Shown: positions 52,247 through 61,805, numbered from the stretch's first letter. The stretch is DNA of 64,000 bases from CAZAFC01 sp964484675 (GCA_964484675.1 CAZAFC010000007.1:1-64000); one strand, 5' to 3'. Numbers and translations are program-made. The notes: generated from the letters alone by a model not told the origin.

Positions 52247-52837
52247 ATGATTGCAACACTTAGTGGCACAGTTGCCGAAAAGATTGCTGACGTTGTCGTG
52301 CTTGATGTGGGGGGCGTGGGCTACGGCTTGCTCGTCACGGGTGAAGATTATGGCCGATTGAGCGCCGGCGCGCCGGCCAAGCTGTACGTGCATGAGCATA
52401 TTCGCGAGCAGGCGCATGATTTGTTCGGCTTCATAGCGCTCGATACCAAAGCGCTGTTCGAGCAATTGCTCGGTGTGAACGGCGTGGGCCCGAAGATGGC
52501 GCTGAGCGTGCTGAGTATCGGCTCGAGCGGCGCGGTGCGAGCGGCGATTGCGGCCGGCGACACGAAGTTTATCCAGCAGGCGACCGGCGTTGGCAAGCGG
52601 GTGGCTGAGCGGATTGTGGTCGATCTTAAGGAGAAAGTGGGCCTGGTGGGCGTGGATTTGAGCGCCACAAGCATGTTGCAGTCTGATCGATTGCTCGTGC
52701 AGGACGAAGCCGTCGAGGCGCTCGTGGCGCTCGGATTCTCGCCGCAAGATGCGAGCGCAGCGCTGGCCAATGTGTCTCCGGACGAGCCACTGGAAGCGCG
52801 CATCAAGCAGGCGCTCAGGAGCGGCAATGGCCGTTGA
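52247..52837 (+). CDS. ruvA: RuvA, Holliday-junction branch migration protein
   Basis: A 196-residue RuvA. MIATLSGTVAEK opens the OB-fold, GVNGVGPKMALSVLS and GVGKRVAERIVVDLK are the helix-hairpin-helix pair, and the C-terminal domain III contacts RuvB. CATACT (52233-52238) lies 8 bases before the ATG. It overlaps ruvB by 11 bp. Confidence 0.95.
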   Translation: MIATLSGTVAEKIADVVVLDVGGVGYGLLVTGEDYGRLSAGAPAKLYVHEHIREQAHDLFGFIALDTKALFEQLLGVNGVGPKMALSVLSIGSSGAVRAAIAAGDTKFIQQATGVGKRVAERIVVDLKEKVGLVGVDLSATSMLQSDRLLVQDEAVEALVALGFSPQDASAALANVSPDEPLEARIKQALRSGNGR

Positions 52838-53873
52838 GCGAATTGTGAGCACGAGCTTGAGCGCCGACGATAACGCGCAAGAGGCGGAGCTGGAGCTCGA
52901 ACAGACGCTGCGGCCGCGCGATTTCGCGAGTTATATCGGCCAGGAGCGGCTCAAGCGCAATTTGCAGCTGGCAATTAGCGCGGCCCAAAAACGCGGCGAG
53001 GCGCTCGACCACATTTTGTTGTACGGTCCGCCGGGCCTTGGCAAAACTACGATGGCCACGGTGATCGCCAACGAAATGGGCGCCCAGATCCGCATCACGA
53101 GCGGGCCAGCTATCGAGCGGGCCGGCGACCTCGCGAGCTTGCTCACCAATTTGCAGGATGGCGACGTGCTGTTTATCGACGAGATTCACCGGCTCAATCG
53201 CGCCGTCGAAGAAGTGTTGTATTCGGCGATGGAAGATTTCAAGCTCGACATTATGCTTGGCAAAGGGCCGAGCGCGCGGAGTTTGCGGCTTGATTTGCCG
53301 AAGTTCACGCTCATCGGTGCCACGACTCGCACCGGTGCCTTGAGCGCGCCGCTGCGCGATCGATTCGGCATGATTCACCGCCATGAATTTTATACGCAGG
53401 AAGAAGTGCGGCAGATTATTGAGCGGGCAGCGGGAATTTTACAGGTGAAGATCGAGCCCGCGGCTGCCGCCGAGCTGGCCTTGCGAGCGCGCCTGACGCC
53501 GCGTATCGCTAATCGTCTGCTCAAGCGCGTGCGCGATTATGCCGATGTGAATGGCGACGGGATTATCGACACGGTTATCAGCCGTCATGCGTTGCAACTG
53601 CTCGAGATTGATGAGCTGGGGCTGGACCCGGGTGACCGATTGCTGCTCGAGGCGATTATCGATAACTACGGTGGCGGTCCAGTGGGTGTCGAGACGCTGT
53701 CGGCGCTGATTGCCGAGGAGCGGGCGACAATCGAGGATTTTTACGAGCCATATCTTATGCAAATTGGCCTGCTTGAGCGCACACCGCGCGGTCGCAAGGT
53801 GACACCCAAGGCTTACGCTCACCTTGGGCGCGCCGCCAAGCCTCCTGTGGCAAACAACGAAAGCCTGGTATAA
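52827..53873 (+). CDS. ruvB: RuvB, branch migration motor
   Basis: A 348-residue AAA+ ATPase. RPRDFASYIGQERLKRNL opens the domain, Walker A is GPPGLGKTT, Walker B VLFIDEIHRLNR, followed by the RSGATTRTG-type sensor (IGATTRTGAL) and the C-terminal winged helix. It pumps DNA through RuvA-bound junctions. Its ATG overlaps the ruvA stop, with AGGAG 6 bases upstream. Confidence 0.97.
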   Translation: MAVERIVSTSLSADDNAQEAELELEQTLRPRDFASYIGQERLKRNLQLAISAAQKRGEALDHILLYGPPGLGKTTMATVIANEMGAQIRITSGPAIERAGDLASLLTNLQDGDVLFIDEIHRLNRAVEEVLYSAMEDFKLDIMLGKGPSARSLRLDLPKFTLIGATTRTGALSAPLRDRFGMIHRHEFYTQEEVRQIIERAAGILQVKIEPAAAAELALRARLTPRIANRLLKRVRDYADVNGDGIIDTVISRHALQLLEIDELGLDPGDRLLLEAIIDNYGGGPVGVETLSALIAEERATIEDFYEPYLMQIGLLERTPRGRKVTPKAYAHLGRAAKPPVANNESLV

Positions 53874-53880
53874 TAGCCAC

Positions 53881-54558
53881 ATGAATCCCCAGCAGCAGTC
53901 ACAACCGCAACAATCACAGCCCGATCCGTCGAAGCTTCATCCGATGGTTGTGATGCAGCCGGGCGAGCAAGTGCTGCTCGAGCTCAAGCGCCACCCATAC
54001 GGTATTATTGGTATGTACATCGGCGGTGGGTTTGCCATAACGATCATTGCTGCGTTGGCTGTTGCGCTGGTGCCTAACCTGCAAACGCAGTACAACGTTC
54101 AAAATATCGAGCTGTGGGCGTATCTGTTGCTCGGTATAATTTCAGTGGGTATCGCGGTGGCGCTCTGGATTGCCACGAGCGTGTATTGGCAAAATCGCTG
54201 GATTGTCACCACTGATAGCATCACGCAAATTACGCAAAATAGCTTGCTCGGCCGCCAAGTGAGCCAGCTTTCGATGGATAATCTCGAGGATGTTACGGTG
54301 CAGCAAGACGGCGCGATGGCGCACATGTTCAACTTTGGGACGCTCCGAGTTGAGACGGCTGGCGAGCGATCGAAGTTCTTTTTCGTGTATTGCCCGAATC
54401 CAAACGAGCAGGCCCGCAAAATTTTGGAAGCGCACGAGGCATTTGTGTACGACAAAGTAAAACGCACGCCGCCGGCACCTGTCGCGCAACCGCCGCAGTT
54501 TCAGCAGTATCCGAATCAGCCACCACAAGCGCCTGATTATCCTTGGCAGCAGCAATAA
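53881..54558 (+). CDS. PH-domain (bPH2-like) membrane protein
   Basis: A 225-residue protein. A Gln/Pro-rich N-terminus leads to two helices (about residues 44-64 and 78-98), then a bacterial PH-like domain with YWQNRWIVTTDSITQITQN and LSMDNLEDVTVQQDG, and a Pro/Gln-rich C-tail. The family is often found in envelope-stress or membrane contexts. TATAAT (53869-53874) ends 6 bases before the ATG (leaderless), only 7 bp after ruvB. Confidence 0.75.
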   Translation: MNPQQQSQPQQSQPDPSKLHPMVVMQPGEQVLLELKRHPYGIIGMYIGGGFAITIIAALAVALVPNLQTQYNVQNIELWAYLLLGIISVGIAVALWIATSVYWQNRWIVTTDSITQITQNSLLGRQVSQLSMDNLEDVTVQQDGAMAHMFNFGTLRVETAGERSKFFFVYCPNPNEQARKILEAHEAFVYDKVKRTPPAPVAQPPQFQQYPNQPPQAPDYPWQQQ

Positions 54559-54569
54559 AAGAAGCCATG

Positions 54570-54587
54570 CTGACCGCGTCAGTTTTT
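54570..54587 (+). terminator. Intrinsic terminator after the PH-domain gene
   Basis: A 5-bp stem CTGAC / GTCAG with a 3-base loop followed by five T, 12 bases after the stop codon. Confidence 0.8.
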
Positions 54588-54646
54588 GGGAAATAAAATC
54601 GCGTAGGTTTTTGCCTGGGTTTTACAAGTCGCGTCCCTCGGCGCTT

Positions 54647-55129
54647 CTAATTCAGGCTGGCTTTGACGTATTTTTGGCCGTCTTCGAGCAGCGCGGTGAG
54701 TGTGTAGTGTGCGCAGACGTTTTTGGCGGAGTTATCGCATGCCGTGCCGTCGGCATTCGTCACTTGATATGCGTAGCAATCTTTGGTGACGACACTCGCG
54801 ACCACTGATGTCCGCGCCACAGTGCAGCCGCCTACCTTGGCCGACCACTGTGGATCTTGCAAGGCTTGGGCCTTCAAATCTTTCAGGTAGACTTTGCGCC
54901 AACTGGCGTCATTCAGGTTTGCAAGTGTTGGATATTGGCCGTACTGCGCATTGTACGTCTCGAGGTCGCTCTGGATAGTGTCGATGTTGGCTTGTCGCTG
55001 CTTATTACGGTTTTTGGTTTGAACGCCGCCGTATGTCATTGCCACAAGCGTGCCCAAAATGCCGATGATAATCACTACGACGAGCAATTCAATAAGGGTA
55101 AAACCGCGAGTGTTGTTGCTTGTTTTCAT
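54647..55129 (-). CDS. Type IV pilin-like protein
   Basis: A 160-residue prepilin. The class III signal is RGFTLIELLVVVIIIGILG, with cleavage expected after the Gly, Glu at +5 and the long N-terminal helix. The globular part has four Cys, two near the centre and two late, suggesting disulphide loops. It would be assembled into a pilus by PilB/PilC machinery. GAGG lies 9 bases before the ATG. It is directly followed in the genome by a degenerate PilB-like gene, upstream on the same strand. Confidence 0.88.
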   Translation of the reverse strand: MKTSNNTRGFTLIELLVVVIIIGILGTLVAMTYGGVQTKNRNKQRQANIDTIQSDLETYNAQYGQYPTLANLNDASWRKVYLKDLKAQALQDPQWSAKVGGCTVARTSVVASVVTKDCYAYQVTNADGTACDNSAKNVCAHYTLTALLEDGQKYVKASLN

Positions 55130-55211
55130 ATATTTGATCCTCGCTTTGCTGCAAGTGTTGCTTTGATTATAGCTGGCTAAGGCCCGTGGTCAAGGTGTAC
55201 GCTCAAGAATC

Positions 55212-56528
55212 TTACGCCAGCACACGGATAACTTCTTCGATCGACGTCTCCCCACGCAACGCCTTGATAAGTCCGTCGAGCGCAATTGGAATCATGCCGT
55301 CCTTGATGGCAGCCACGGTGATGGCGACAGCCGGATTGTCGGGTGCCAGAATCGCTTTTTGCACGTGGTTTGTGCGCGTAATGACCTCGGCGATAATCGT
55401 GTTACCCAAGTAGCCGCGGTGCTGGCAGTGCTCACAGCCCTGATCGCTCGCACGCCAAGCGTGCGTGAGGTTGGCGGCCGTCGTGTTGAGAAGTGTTTCC
55501 TCGCCGACATGCTGCGCCAAGGCTTGGCTCTCCAGCTCATGGACATGCTTGCGCGCGGCTGGCGTGCCGACGCCGAACTGCTGCTCAATTGCTTTACGAG
55601 CTTCGTTGGTAAGCGGGTAGCGTTCGCGGCAATGTGGGCAGAGCCGGCGCACGAGTCGCTGGCCGATAGCCATCGTCAGGCAGGCGCCGAGCATGAAGGG
55701 TTCCACGCCGAAGGCGCGTACCGTTGCGACGGCATCGGCAGCACTGTCGGCGTGAGCACCGGCCAACACCGCATGGCCACTGCTGGCAGTCTGCACGGCT
55801 AGCTTGGTGCTGGTGGCGCTCGGCAAGCTGCTCACCATAATGACATTCGGGTCTTGCTTGAGGACGGCCCGCAGCGCGTTGGCGCTTGAAATCCCGGCCC
55901 GGTGATGCACCTGCGTTTGCGCGACGCCATGTATAGATTGCTCGGCCGAATCCTCGATCGTAGCGACGCTATTATATGGTGTGTTGAGCAAGCTCACGAG
56001 CGCGTGCAGAGTAGCCGAAACGCCGTCGTGCTTGCGGCCGGCGACAAGAGTGAAACCTGTCTGGCGCGTGAGGCCCAGCTGTATTTCGCGCAGCGTCGTC
56101 CCCCAAAAACCGAGCTCTTCAAGTGTGGCCGGCTGCTGGCGAGTTTTCACCAGATGCAGCACGAGCTTTTCGCCCCCCAACACCGGCAGCGTGCTCACGC
56201 GAATGCTAAAATCCTGGCTTGCAATCGTTGCGACAAAAACGCCTTCTTGCGGCAGTGATGTATCGTCCGGATTGAGATTGGCCCGAGCTTTGAGCTGAGC
56301 GGCCAGCGCCGTGAGCGCACCGAGCGGTAGCTTGTGCATGCTCCTGAGCACACCGTCGATCCGGTAGCGAACTTGCACATACGCCTCATGCGGCTCGATG
56401 TGAATGTCGCTCGCCTCGTGACTAGCGCCATGCTCAAGCAACAGCGTGATCGTCTGTGCCACCTGCTCATCGCTAAATTTCCCGGCATTCCCCAAGAGTC
56501 GCCCCAAAAATGCATCTTTCACGCTCAT
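55212..56528 (-). CDS. Degenerate PilB/GspE-like ATPase
   Basis: A 438-residue protein with the PilB/GspE fold: SDIHIEPHEAYVQVRYRIDG, FSIRVSTLP, and the C-terminal tetra-Cys zinc knuckle CPHC...CEHC. The nucleotide site is broken: the P-loop position reads AGRKHDGVSAT where active enzymes have GPTGSGKST, and the Walker B region reads VIMVSSLPS instead of VGEIRD. It is probably a non-hydrolysing structural or regulatory partner. The start at 56528 follows TATAAT and GGAGC; the frame is open further upstream but without signals. Confidence 0.8.
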   Translation of the reverse strand: MSVKDAFLGRLLGNAGKFSDEQVAQTITLLLEHGASHEASDIHIEPHEAYVQVRYRIDGVLRSMHKLPLGALTALAAQLKARANLNPDDTSLPQEGVFVATIASQDFSIRVSTLPVLGGEKLVLHLVKTRQQPATLEELGFWGTTLREIQLGLTRQTGFTLVAGRKHDGVSATLHALVSLLNTPYNSVATIEDSAEQSIHGVAQTQVHHRAGISSANALRAVLKQDPNVIMVSSLPSATSTKLAVQTASSGHAVLAGAHADSAADAVATVRAFGVEPFMLGACLTMAIGQRLVRRLCPHCRERYPLTNEARKAIEQQFGVGTPAARKHVHELESQALAQHVGEETLLNTTAANLTHAWRASDQGCEHCQHRGYLGNTIIAEVITRTNHVQKAILAPDNPAVAITVAAIKDGMIPIALDGLIKALRGETSIEEVIRVLA

Positions 56529-56823
56529 GTTGCTCCTATTATACCCGCCAACCATAACCATTGTAAGTACTTTTGTGGTTTTTGGCGGCAACCTTGGGGA
56601 GCGTATCTGGCCAGCGCTCATAATAATAAGGATGAGCGCCGCGTTAAGAGGCGTTTTACTGCCATGTCTGGCGCAATTTGATAGTTGCATCCGGCACGAG
56701 CCTCATGTATTATCGCCGCGGCAAGGTGCTCGGAAGCGACATTTGCCGAGCCAGTTCGGTGCTGGTATACTATAGTTATAAGTCAGTTGCGACAGGTTGG
56801 GCTAGCATACTCGGAGGGTTATT

Positions 56824-57876
56824 ATGGCGGAAGAAAAATCAAAGAAATCGGCGAAAGAGCTGAAAAGCATGCAAGACGTCGGGCCTGATGGCGATGGCAA
56901 GTCCAAGGCGTTAGGCCTCGCGCTCGATCAGATCGAAAAGCAATTCGGTAAAGGTTCGATTATGAAGCTCGGCGAGGCACAAGTCGTGAAGGTGGACTGC
57001 TACCCCACGGGCGCGATTTCGCTCGATTTGGCGCTCGGCGGCGGCATTCCGCGCGGCAGAATTATCGAAATTTACGGGCCGGAGTCAAGCGGCAAAACGA
57101 CGCTCACGCTGCACGCCATCGCCGAAGTGCAGCGCAGCGGCGGCACCGCGGCGTTTATAGACGCCGAGCATGCACTCGATCCGAGCTACGCCAAGCGCAT
57201 CGGCGTTGATGTCGAAAACTTGCTGCTCAGCCAGCCGGACAACGGCGAGCAAGCGCTTGAAATTGTCGAGACGCTGGTTCGTTCAAGCGCGGTTGATCTG
57301 ATTGTTGTTGACTCAGTTGCTGCGCTGGTGCCGCGTGCCGAAATCGAGGGTGACATGGGTGATAGCTTGCCCGGACTGCAGGCACGCCTGATGAGCCAAG
57401 CACTGCGCAAGCTCACCGGCATCGTCAACAAATCGAACGCCACTGTCGTTTTCATCAACCAAATCCGCATGAAAATCGGCGTCATGTTCGGCAACCCGGA
57501 GACGACCACCGGTGGCAACGCACTCAAATTCTATGCTTCGGTTCGCATGGACATCCGGCGCATTGGGCAAATCAAGCAAGGCGAAAGTGTCATTGGCAAC
57601 CGCACGCGCGTTAAAGTCGTGAAGAACAAGATCGCGCCGCCGTTCCGCGAAGCCGAGTTCGACATTATGTACAACGAAGGCATTAGCAAGAGTGGCGACG
57701 TGCTCGACCAGGCAGTTATCCACAATATTGTCGAGAAATCCGGCGCGTGGTTCGCGTATGGCGAAGGCAAGATTGGCCAGGGCCGTGAAGCCGCTAAAAC
57801 CTACCTCAACGAACATCCAGACGTGCTTGTCGAAATTGTCGAAAAAGTAGTGAGCGCCGCCACGCCCAAAGAGTAA
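56824..57876 (+). CDS. recA: RecA recombinase
   Basis: A 350-residue RecA. Walker A is GPESSGKTT, the QPDNGEQALEIVE motif and the VALVPRAEIEGDMGD loop-L1 region are clear, and the C-terminus is short. It forms filaments on single-stranded DNA for repair and recombination. GGAGGG lies before the ATG, and TATACT/TATAGT boxes near 56765 give a leader of about 50 bases. No LexA-box palindrome is evident. Confidence 0.97.
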   Translation: MAEEKSKKSAKELKSMQDVGPDGDGKSKALGLALDQIEKQFGKGSIMKLGEAQVVKVDCYPTGAISLDLALGGGIPRGRIIEIYGPESSGKTTLTLHAIAEVQRSGGTAAFIDAEHALDPSYAKRIGVDVENLLLSQPDNGEQALEIVETLVRSSAVDLIVVDSVAALVPRAEIEGDMGDSLPGLQARLMSQALRKLTGIVNKSNATVVFINQIRMKIGVMFGNPETTTGGNALKFYASVRMDIRRIGQIKQGESVIGNRTRVKVVKNKIAPPFREAEFDIMYNEGISKSGDVLDQAVIHNIVEKSGAWFAYGEGKIGQGREAAKTYLNEHPDVLVEIVEKVVSAATPKE

Positions 57877-57967
57877 TATTTCCCAAGGCGTTTGCTCGGC
57901 ATGCAGCTCAGACGCGCAAATCAGGCAGGCCTCACAAAAGATAGGGCAGAAATCGCACCAAGAAGCT

Positions 57968-58573
57968 ATGAAAATCACCGCTATCAAGCAACAGCTTAAG
58001 CGTGTCGACCGGTATTCGGTTTTTGTCGACGACGCTTACGCATTTAGTTTGAGCGAGGCTGCACTCCTTTCGAGCGGTCTGGCGAGCGGCCAGGAATTGA
58101 GTGCTGCTCAGCTTGCAGATCTCAAGGAGACATCTCATGCCGATAAGGCTTACGGCAATGCGCTTCGCTATGTGGCGCTGAGGCCGCGAAGCGAATGGGA
58201 GCTCACGAGCTATCTGGCGCGCAGAGAAGTCGACCAGCCTGTTGTTCAGCAAATCACCGAAAAACTTCGATCGCTTGATCTGCTCGATGATCACAAGTTT
58301 GCTGAAAGCTGGGTCGCTAATCGCCGGCTGCTCAAGCCCGTCAGCATACGGCGGCTCACCCAAGAACTTAAGCAAAAACATGTGGCTGACGACATAATTT
58401 TGCAGGTGCTGCAAGCTGACGAAGTGGTCGAATCGGACGTCCTGGCTGAGCTGGTCGCGCGCAAGCGGCGGCAAGCAAAATATCAAGACAATACAAAACT
58501 AATGCAGTACCTGGCACGCCAAGGTTTTGGCTACGATGACATTAAGCGGGTGCTGGCGCAAGGCCCAGACTAG
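57968..58573 (+). CDS. recX: RecX, RecA regulator
   Basis: A 201-residue RecX of three-helix repeats: YGNALRYVALRPRSEWELTSYL, LLDDHKFAESWVANR, and RRLTQELKQKHVADDII, which are the family's diagnostic RxRSxxEL and F motifs. It inhibits or modulates RecA filaments. It lies 91 bp after recA in the same direction, probably in one transcript. Confidence 0.9.
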   Translation: MKITAIKQQLKRVDRYSVFVDDAYAFSLSEAALLSSGLASGQELSAAQLADLKETSHADKAYGNALRYVALRPRSEWELTSYLARREVDQPVVQQITEKLRSLDLLDDHKFAESWVANRRLLKPVSIRRLTQELKQKHVADDIILQVLQADEVVESDVLAELVARKRRQAKYQDNTKLMQYLARQGFGYDDIKRVLAQGPD

Positions 58574-58756
58574 GTATCTATTCCTTCGCAGCAAGGGAAC
58601 GCCCAAACAGCTGGCTCGTTACTTGCCCCTCGGCTAACCACCGGAGTGAAGTTTACGATTCCCGCCAAGTAAATTGTTGGCCTATTTTGTTGAAAACCAG
58701 ATCAACTTCGCCACATGTCGCTACGCTGGCCACTACTCACCGCGCCGCAGATGGAT

Positions 58757-59272
58757 TTACGCGATGGCCTTGGCGCCTATCGGCACCGTGCCGTGCAGGT
58801 CATTGACGACGATGGTCGTATCGGTAATTTCGATAATCTGCGTGCGGTCGATACCTAAATTCCCACCAGAAAAACTCTTTATAAACGACTGCGTCACATA
58901 GATTTTTTGAATAAACATCGAGTCAATCTCCGTAGCAAAATCTACAACTTTTCCAATCTTGTGTTTGCTAGCGGTCACGACTTGCTTGCCGATAGGCGTA
59001 AAATTAATCTTGAGAATGGCCTGCAGGCGCACCAGATCAGCGGGCTCGACCAAAACGTCGTGGTCATTGATGACAAAACCCTCGGCGATCAAGTCGCGAA
59101 TATCCTGGTCAAGCAGTATAAGCTGGCGCCGATCGCGATTATCCTGCACATAAAAACCCTCGATCTTGAGGTTGTTCGGGTTGATGATCGGCTGCAGCGT
59201 CTTCGCAACTGGCGCATTGGCGCGCAAACTCAGAACAGGCTGATTCAGAAGCGACTCACTCAACTGCAACAT
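58757..59272 (-). CDS. PRC-barrel domain protein
   Basis: A 171-residue protein with two PRC-barrel-like halves: SESLLNQPVLSLRANAPVAK and IGKQVVTASKHKIGKVVDF. PRC-barrel proteins bind RNA or take part in envelope and ribosome-associated processes. TATAAT (59279-59284, minus strand) ends 6 bases before the ATG at 59272, so the TTG-started longer ORF is unlikely. The 58574-58756 gap to recX shows nothing recognisable. Confidence 0.75.
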   Translation of the reverse strand: MLQLSESLLNQPVLSLRANAPVAKTLQPIINPNNLKIEGFYVQDNRDRRQLILLDQDIRDLIAEGFVINDHDVLVEPADLVRLQAILKINFTPIGKQVVTASKHKIGKVVDFATEIDSMFIQKIYVTQSFIKSFSGGNLGIDRTQIIEITDTTIVVNDLHGTVPIGAKAIA

Positions 59273-59345
59273 GCTTTTATTATAGCGCACTCGCGGCGCA
59301 TGAAAAGGGCTTGCAATCCGGACGAACCTTGCGTATGATCGCGCC

Positions 59346-61049
59346 GTGCCCAAAAAACGTCTGCCGATTTTGTTGCAAATAAGTACCGCGCTCTTGTTCG
59401 TGATGGGGCCGTTGCCGGCGCGAGCTGACTCGAGCGCAAGCGGTGCCGCGCCAGGGAATCAAACTGGCTCCGCACAGGCTGCCTACGCGCCGATAGTTAT
59501 TACCGAAATGCAAGCGGGCAGCACGGCGAGCGCCTCAGAGGAATTTATCGAGCTGTACAATCAGTCGGCGCAGGCCATCGATTTGACGGCCGGGCATTGG
59601 CAGGTACAGGTCGCTTCGTCAAAAGCATCGTCTTGGGCAAGCCCGCTTCGGACTATCTCGCTGGCGGGAAATCTTGGGTCGGGCGAGTATTATCTGCTCG
59701 CGAGCAATTATCAGGCGCCAGGAGCAAGCGGCGGGTACCTCAATACTGCGGCTGACGCGACTTTTAGCGCCGGACTGTCTGCAGAGTCGGGCCACGTTCG
59801 CGTGGTGTATACGGCTTCGCCCACATCTGGGACGACGGGTGCTCAAGTTATTGACGATGAGCTGGAGTGGACCACGACTACTGGTAGCCAGATGACTTCG
59901 GCATCGATTGACAATCGTGCCCCATTTGTACTGAGTGCGGCCTTGGTGCCCGGGTCGAGCCTCAAGCGCGTTATTCACCCGGATGGCACATTTGCTGATA
60001 CTGATACCGATAGCGCTGATTTTGTGTTGTCGCTTTGCCCGTCGCCAACCACTTCGCATGCCGCGGCATCTGGCGGGCAAGGGGCTGTGACAAGCGAACC
60101 GCACCAAGCCTCGGCAAGTGATTCGAATCTCCCGACTGCGCCCGTGGCGACGGTGGTCGATGCTATCAACCAAGCCTGCGCTGCGCCGCCGAGCGGTTCA
60201 ACGCAATCGACTGGCGATAGCGCTACGGATGGTGTATCCCCGCCACAGGTTGAACCGCCCGTCGCAGAGCCAGATCAACCCTCGCAAGCCGATGGTGCCC
60301 CGCTGGTATCGCAACCGACAATGCCCGCAGATGACGTTGGTCTCATGTCGCCCCAGATCACTGAGCTTTTGCCAAATCCGGCGGCCCCGCAAACCGATGC
60401 TGCTGACGAATTTGTCGAACTGTACAATGGCAATGCGCAGCCGTTCGATGTAAGTGGCTTTGCCCTCGAAACGGGTGCCAAAGCCAAGCATCATTACATC
60501 TTCCCGAGTGGAACGATGCTGCCGAGCCATGGGTTTGTGGCATATTTTTCAGGTACCACAGGAATTGCGCTCAGTAATGCGAGCGGCCAAGTGAGCCTTC
60601 TTGACCCGTTTGGTAGCCGGCTCGACGAGACAGATCCGTATGGCACGGCCAAAGAGGGACAAGCGTGGGCATTGGCATACGGCGCGTGGCAGTGGACGAC
60701 AACTCCGACGCCCAATGCGCCGAATGCCATCAAGATGGTTTCATCTTCTGCTAGTAAGGCTAAATCAGGCGCATCGAGCACCAAGGCAGTCACCGCTAGA
60801 GCCACGGCAGGCAGCAAAAAAGCAGCCAAGTCACCTCCTGCGATGGCCTCAGGGGGTGAAGTTTCGGGCGTGGCTGCCGCAGACACGCCACTGCACCCGG
60901 GTGTACTTGCGGCCGCCACCTTGTTCGCGGTACTATACGGGGCGTATGAGTACCGTGCAGACGTGGCAAATCGAATCAACCAGCTCCGAAAATACCGAGC
61001 ATATCGCCGAGAACGTCGGCCGAGCCTTGCGTGGTGGCGAGGTGATTGA
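59346..61049 (+). CDS. Surface protein with two lamin-tail domains
   Basis: A 567-residue protein. A signal peptide (ISTALLFVMGPLPARA) is followed by LTD domains: one with IVITEMQAGS...EEFIELYNQS near residue 55, the other PQITELLPNPA...ADEFVELYNGN near residue 340, joined by a Pro/Ser linker. A C-terminal helix (LAAATLFAVLYGAYEY) anchors it, with a basic tail. LTD proteins are extracellular binding modules in bacteria. The start is GTG, with TATGAT (59334-59339) 6 bases upstream. Its last 104 bp overlap tsaE. Confidence 0.78.
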   Translation: MPKKRLPILLQISTALLFVMGPLPARADSSASGAAPGNQTGSAQAAYAPIVITEMQAGSTASASEEFIELYNQSAQAIDLTAGHWQVQVASSKASSWASPLRTISLAGNLGSGEYYLLASNYQAPGASGGYLNTAADATFSAGLSAESGHVRVVYTASPTSGTTGAQVIDDELEWTTTTGSQMTSASIDNRAPFVLSAALVPGSSLKRVIHPDGTFADTDTDSADFVLSLCPSPTTSHAAASGGQGAVTSEPHQASASDSNLPTAPVATVVDAINQACAAPPSGSTQSTGDSATDGVSPPQVEPPVAEPDQPSQADGAPLVSQPTMPADDVGLMSPQITELLPNPAAPQTDAADEFVELYNGNAQPFDVSGFALETGAKAKHHYIFPSGTMLPSHGFVAYFSGTTGIALSNASGQVSLLDPFGSRLDETDPYGTAKEGQAWALAYGAWQWTTTPTPNAPNAIKMVSSSASKAKSGASSTKAVTARATAGSKKAAKSPPAMASGGEVSGVAAADTPLHPGVLAAATLFAVLYGAYEYRADVANRINQLRKYRAYRRERRPSLAWWRGD

Positions 61050-61416
61050 GCTCGCCAGTGATCTGGGCGGCGGCAAAACTACCTTTGTGCGAGGATTGGT
61101 GCGCGGAATGGGCAGCAGCGATCGAGTGGCGAGCCCGACATTTACGCTGAGTCGCGTCTATCGGGCTGGTCCGAAGCAGGTGCAACACTTTGATTTCTAT
61201 CGCTTACCCGAGCCAGGTCTGATGCGCGAAGAATTGGCAGAAGTGCTTAACGACCCTGACACTATCACCGTTGTGGAATGGGCAGATGTACTGCATGATA
61301 CTCTGCCCAGGCAACGACTCACAATTACGATTGCACACACACCGGCTGGCGCGCGTAAGCTGACATTTACCGCGCCAGATACACTTGCTTATTTGGTAGA
61401 GGCGGCAAAACAATGA
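60946..61416 (+). CDS. tsaE: TsaE, t6A-synthesis ATPase
   Basis: A 156-residue P-loop protein with Walker A SDLGGGKTTFVRGLVRG, SPTFTLSRVY and the VEWADVL motif typical of TsaE/YjeE. It works with TsaB-TsaD-TsaC to make N6-threonylcarbamoyladenosine on ANN-decoding tRNAs. The ATG at 60946 sits inside the upstream gene; TATACG (60934-60939) ends 6 bases before it. It overlaps tsaB by 4 bp. Confidence 0.9.
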   Translation: MSTVQTWQIESTSSENTEHIAENVGRALRGGEVIELASDLGGGKTTFVRGLVRGMGSSDRVASPTFTLSRVYRAGPKQVQHFDFYRLPEPGLMREELAEVLNDPDTITVVEWADVLHDTLPRQRLTITIAHTPAGARKLTFTAPDTLAYLVEAAKQ

Positions 61417-61805
61417 TTGTCATAAGCATCCGCACCGACAATCCTGAGGCTGAGGTTGGCCTTTTTGATGACAAACAGCCGCTCGCGTACGAAGTATGGC
61501 ATGCCCACCGAACGTTATCGGCGACATTGCACCTCAAAATCGAGTCATTGCTGTCCCGCCAGAACCTCCGCTATCAGGACGTTGACGGCATTGTTTGCTA
61601 TGAAGGCCCAGGCAGTTTTACGGGTTTGAGAATGGGGATTACCACCGGTAATGCACTTGCATATGGTCTTGGGTTGCCGATTGTCGCTTCGGCTGGCGAA
61701 GATTGGGCGCAGCGGGGAATTGAGCGACTGACTGCCGGTGAACAGGACGACATTGCACTGCCGCACTATGGTGCCGACGTGCATATTACGACACCACGTA
61801 AGTAG
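61413..61805 (+). CDS. tsaB: TsaB, t6A-synthesis subunit (short form)
   Basis: A 130-residue TsaB with the N-terminal subdomain: ISIRTDNPEAEVGLF, then a conserved VCYEGPGSFTGLRMGITTGNAL. It ends in a YGADVHITTPRK tail. E. coli TsaB is ~230 residues; short TsaB ending in a similar tail appears to be usual in CPR bacteria (recollection, not checked). TsaB dimerises with TsaD. The 61806-62080 region after it has no convincing gene. Confidence 0.8.
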   Translation: MIVISIRTDNPEAEVGLFDDKQPLAYEVWHAHRTLSATLHLKIESLLSRQNLRYQDVDGIVCYEGPGSFTGLRMGITTGNALAYGLGLPIVASAGEDWAQRGIERLTAGEQDDIALPHYGADVHITTPRK

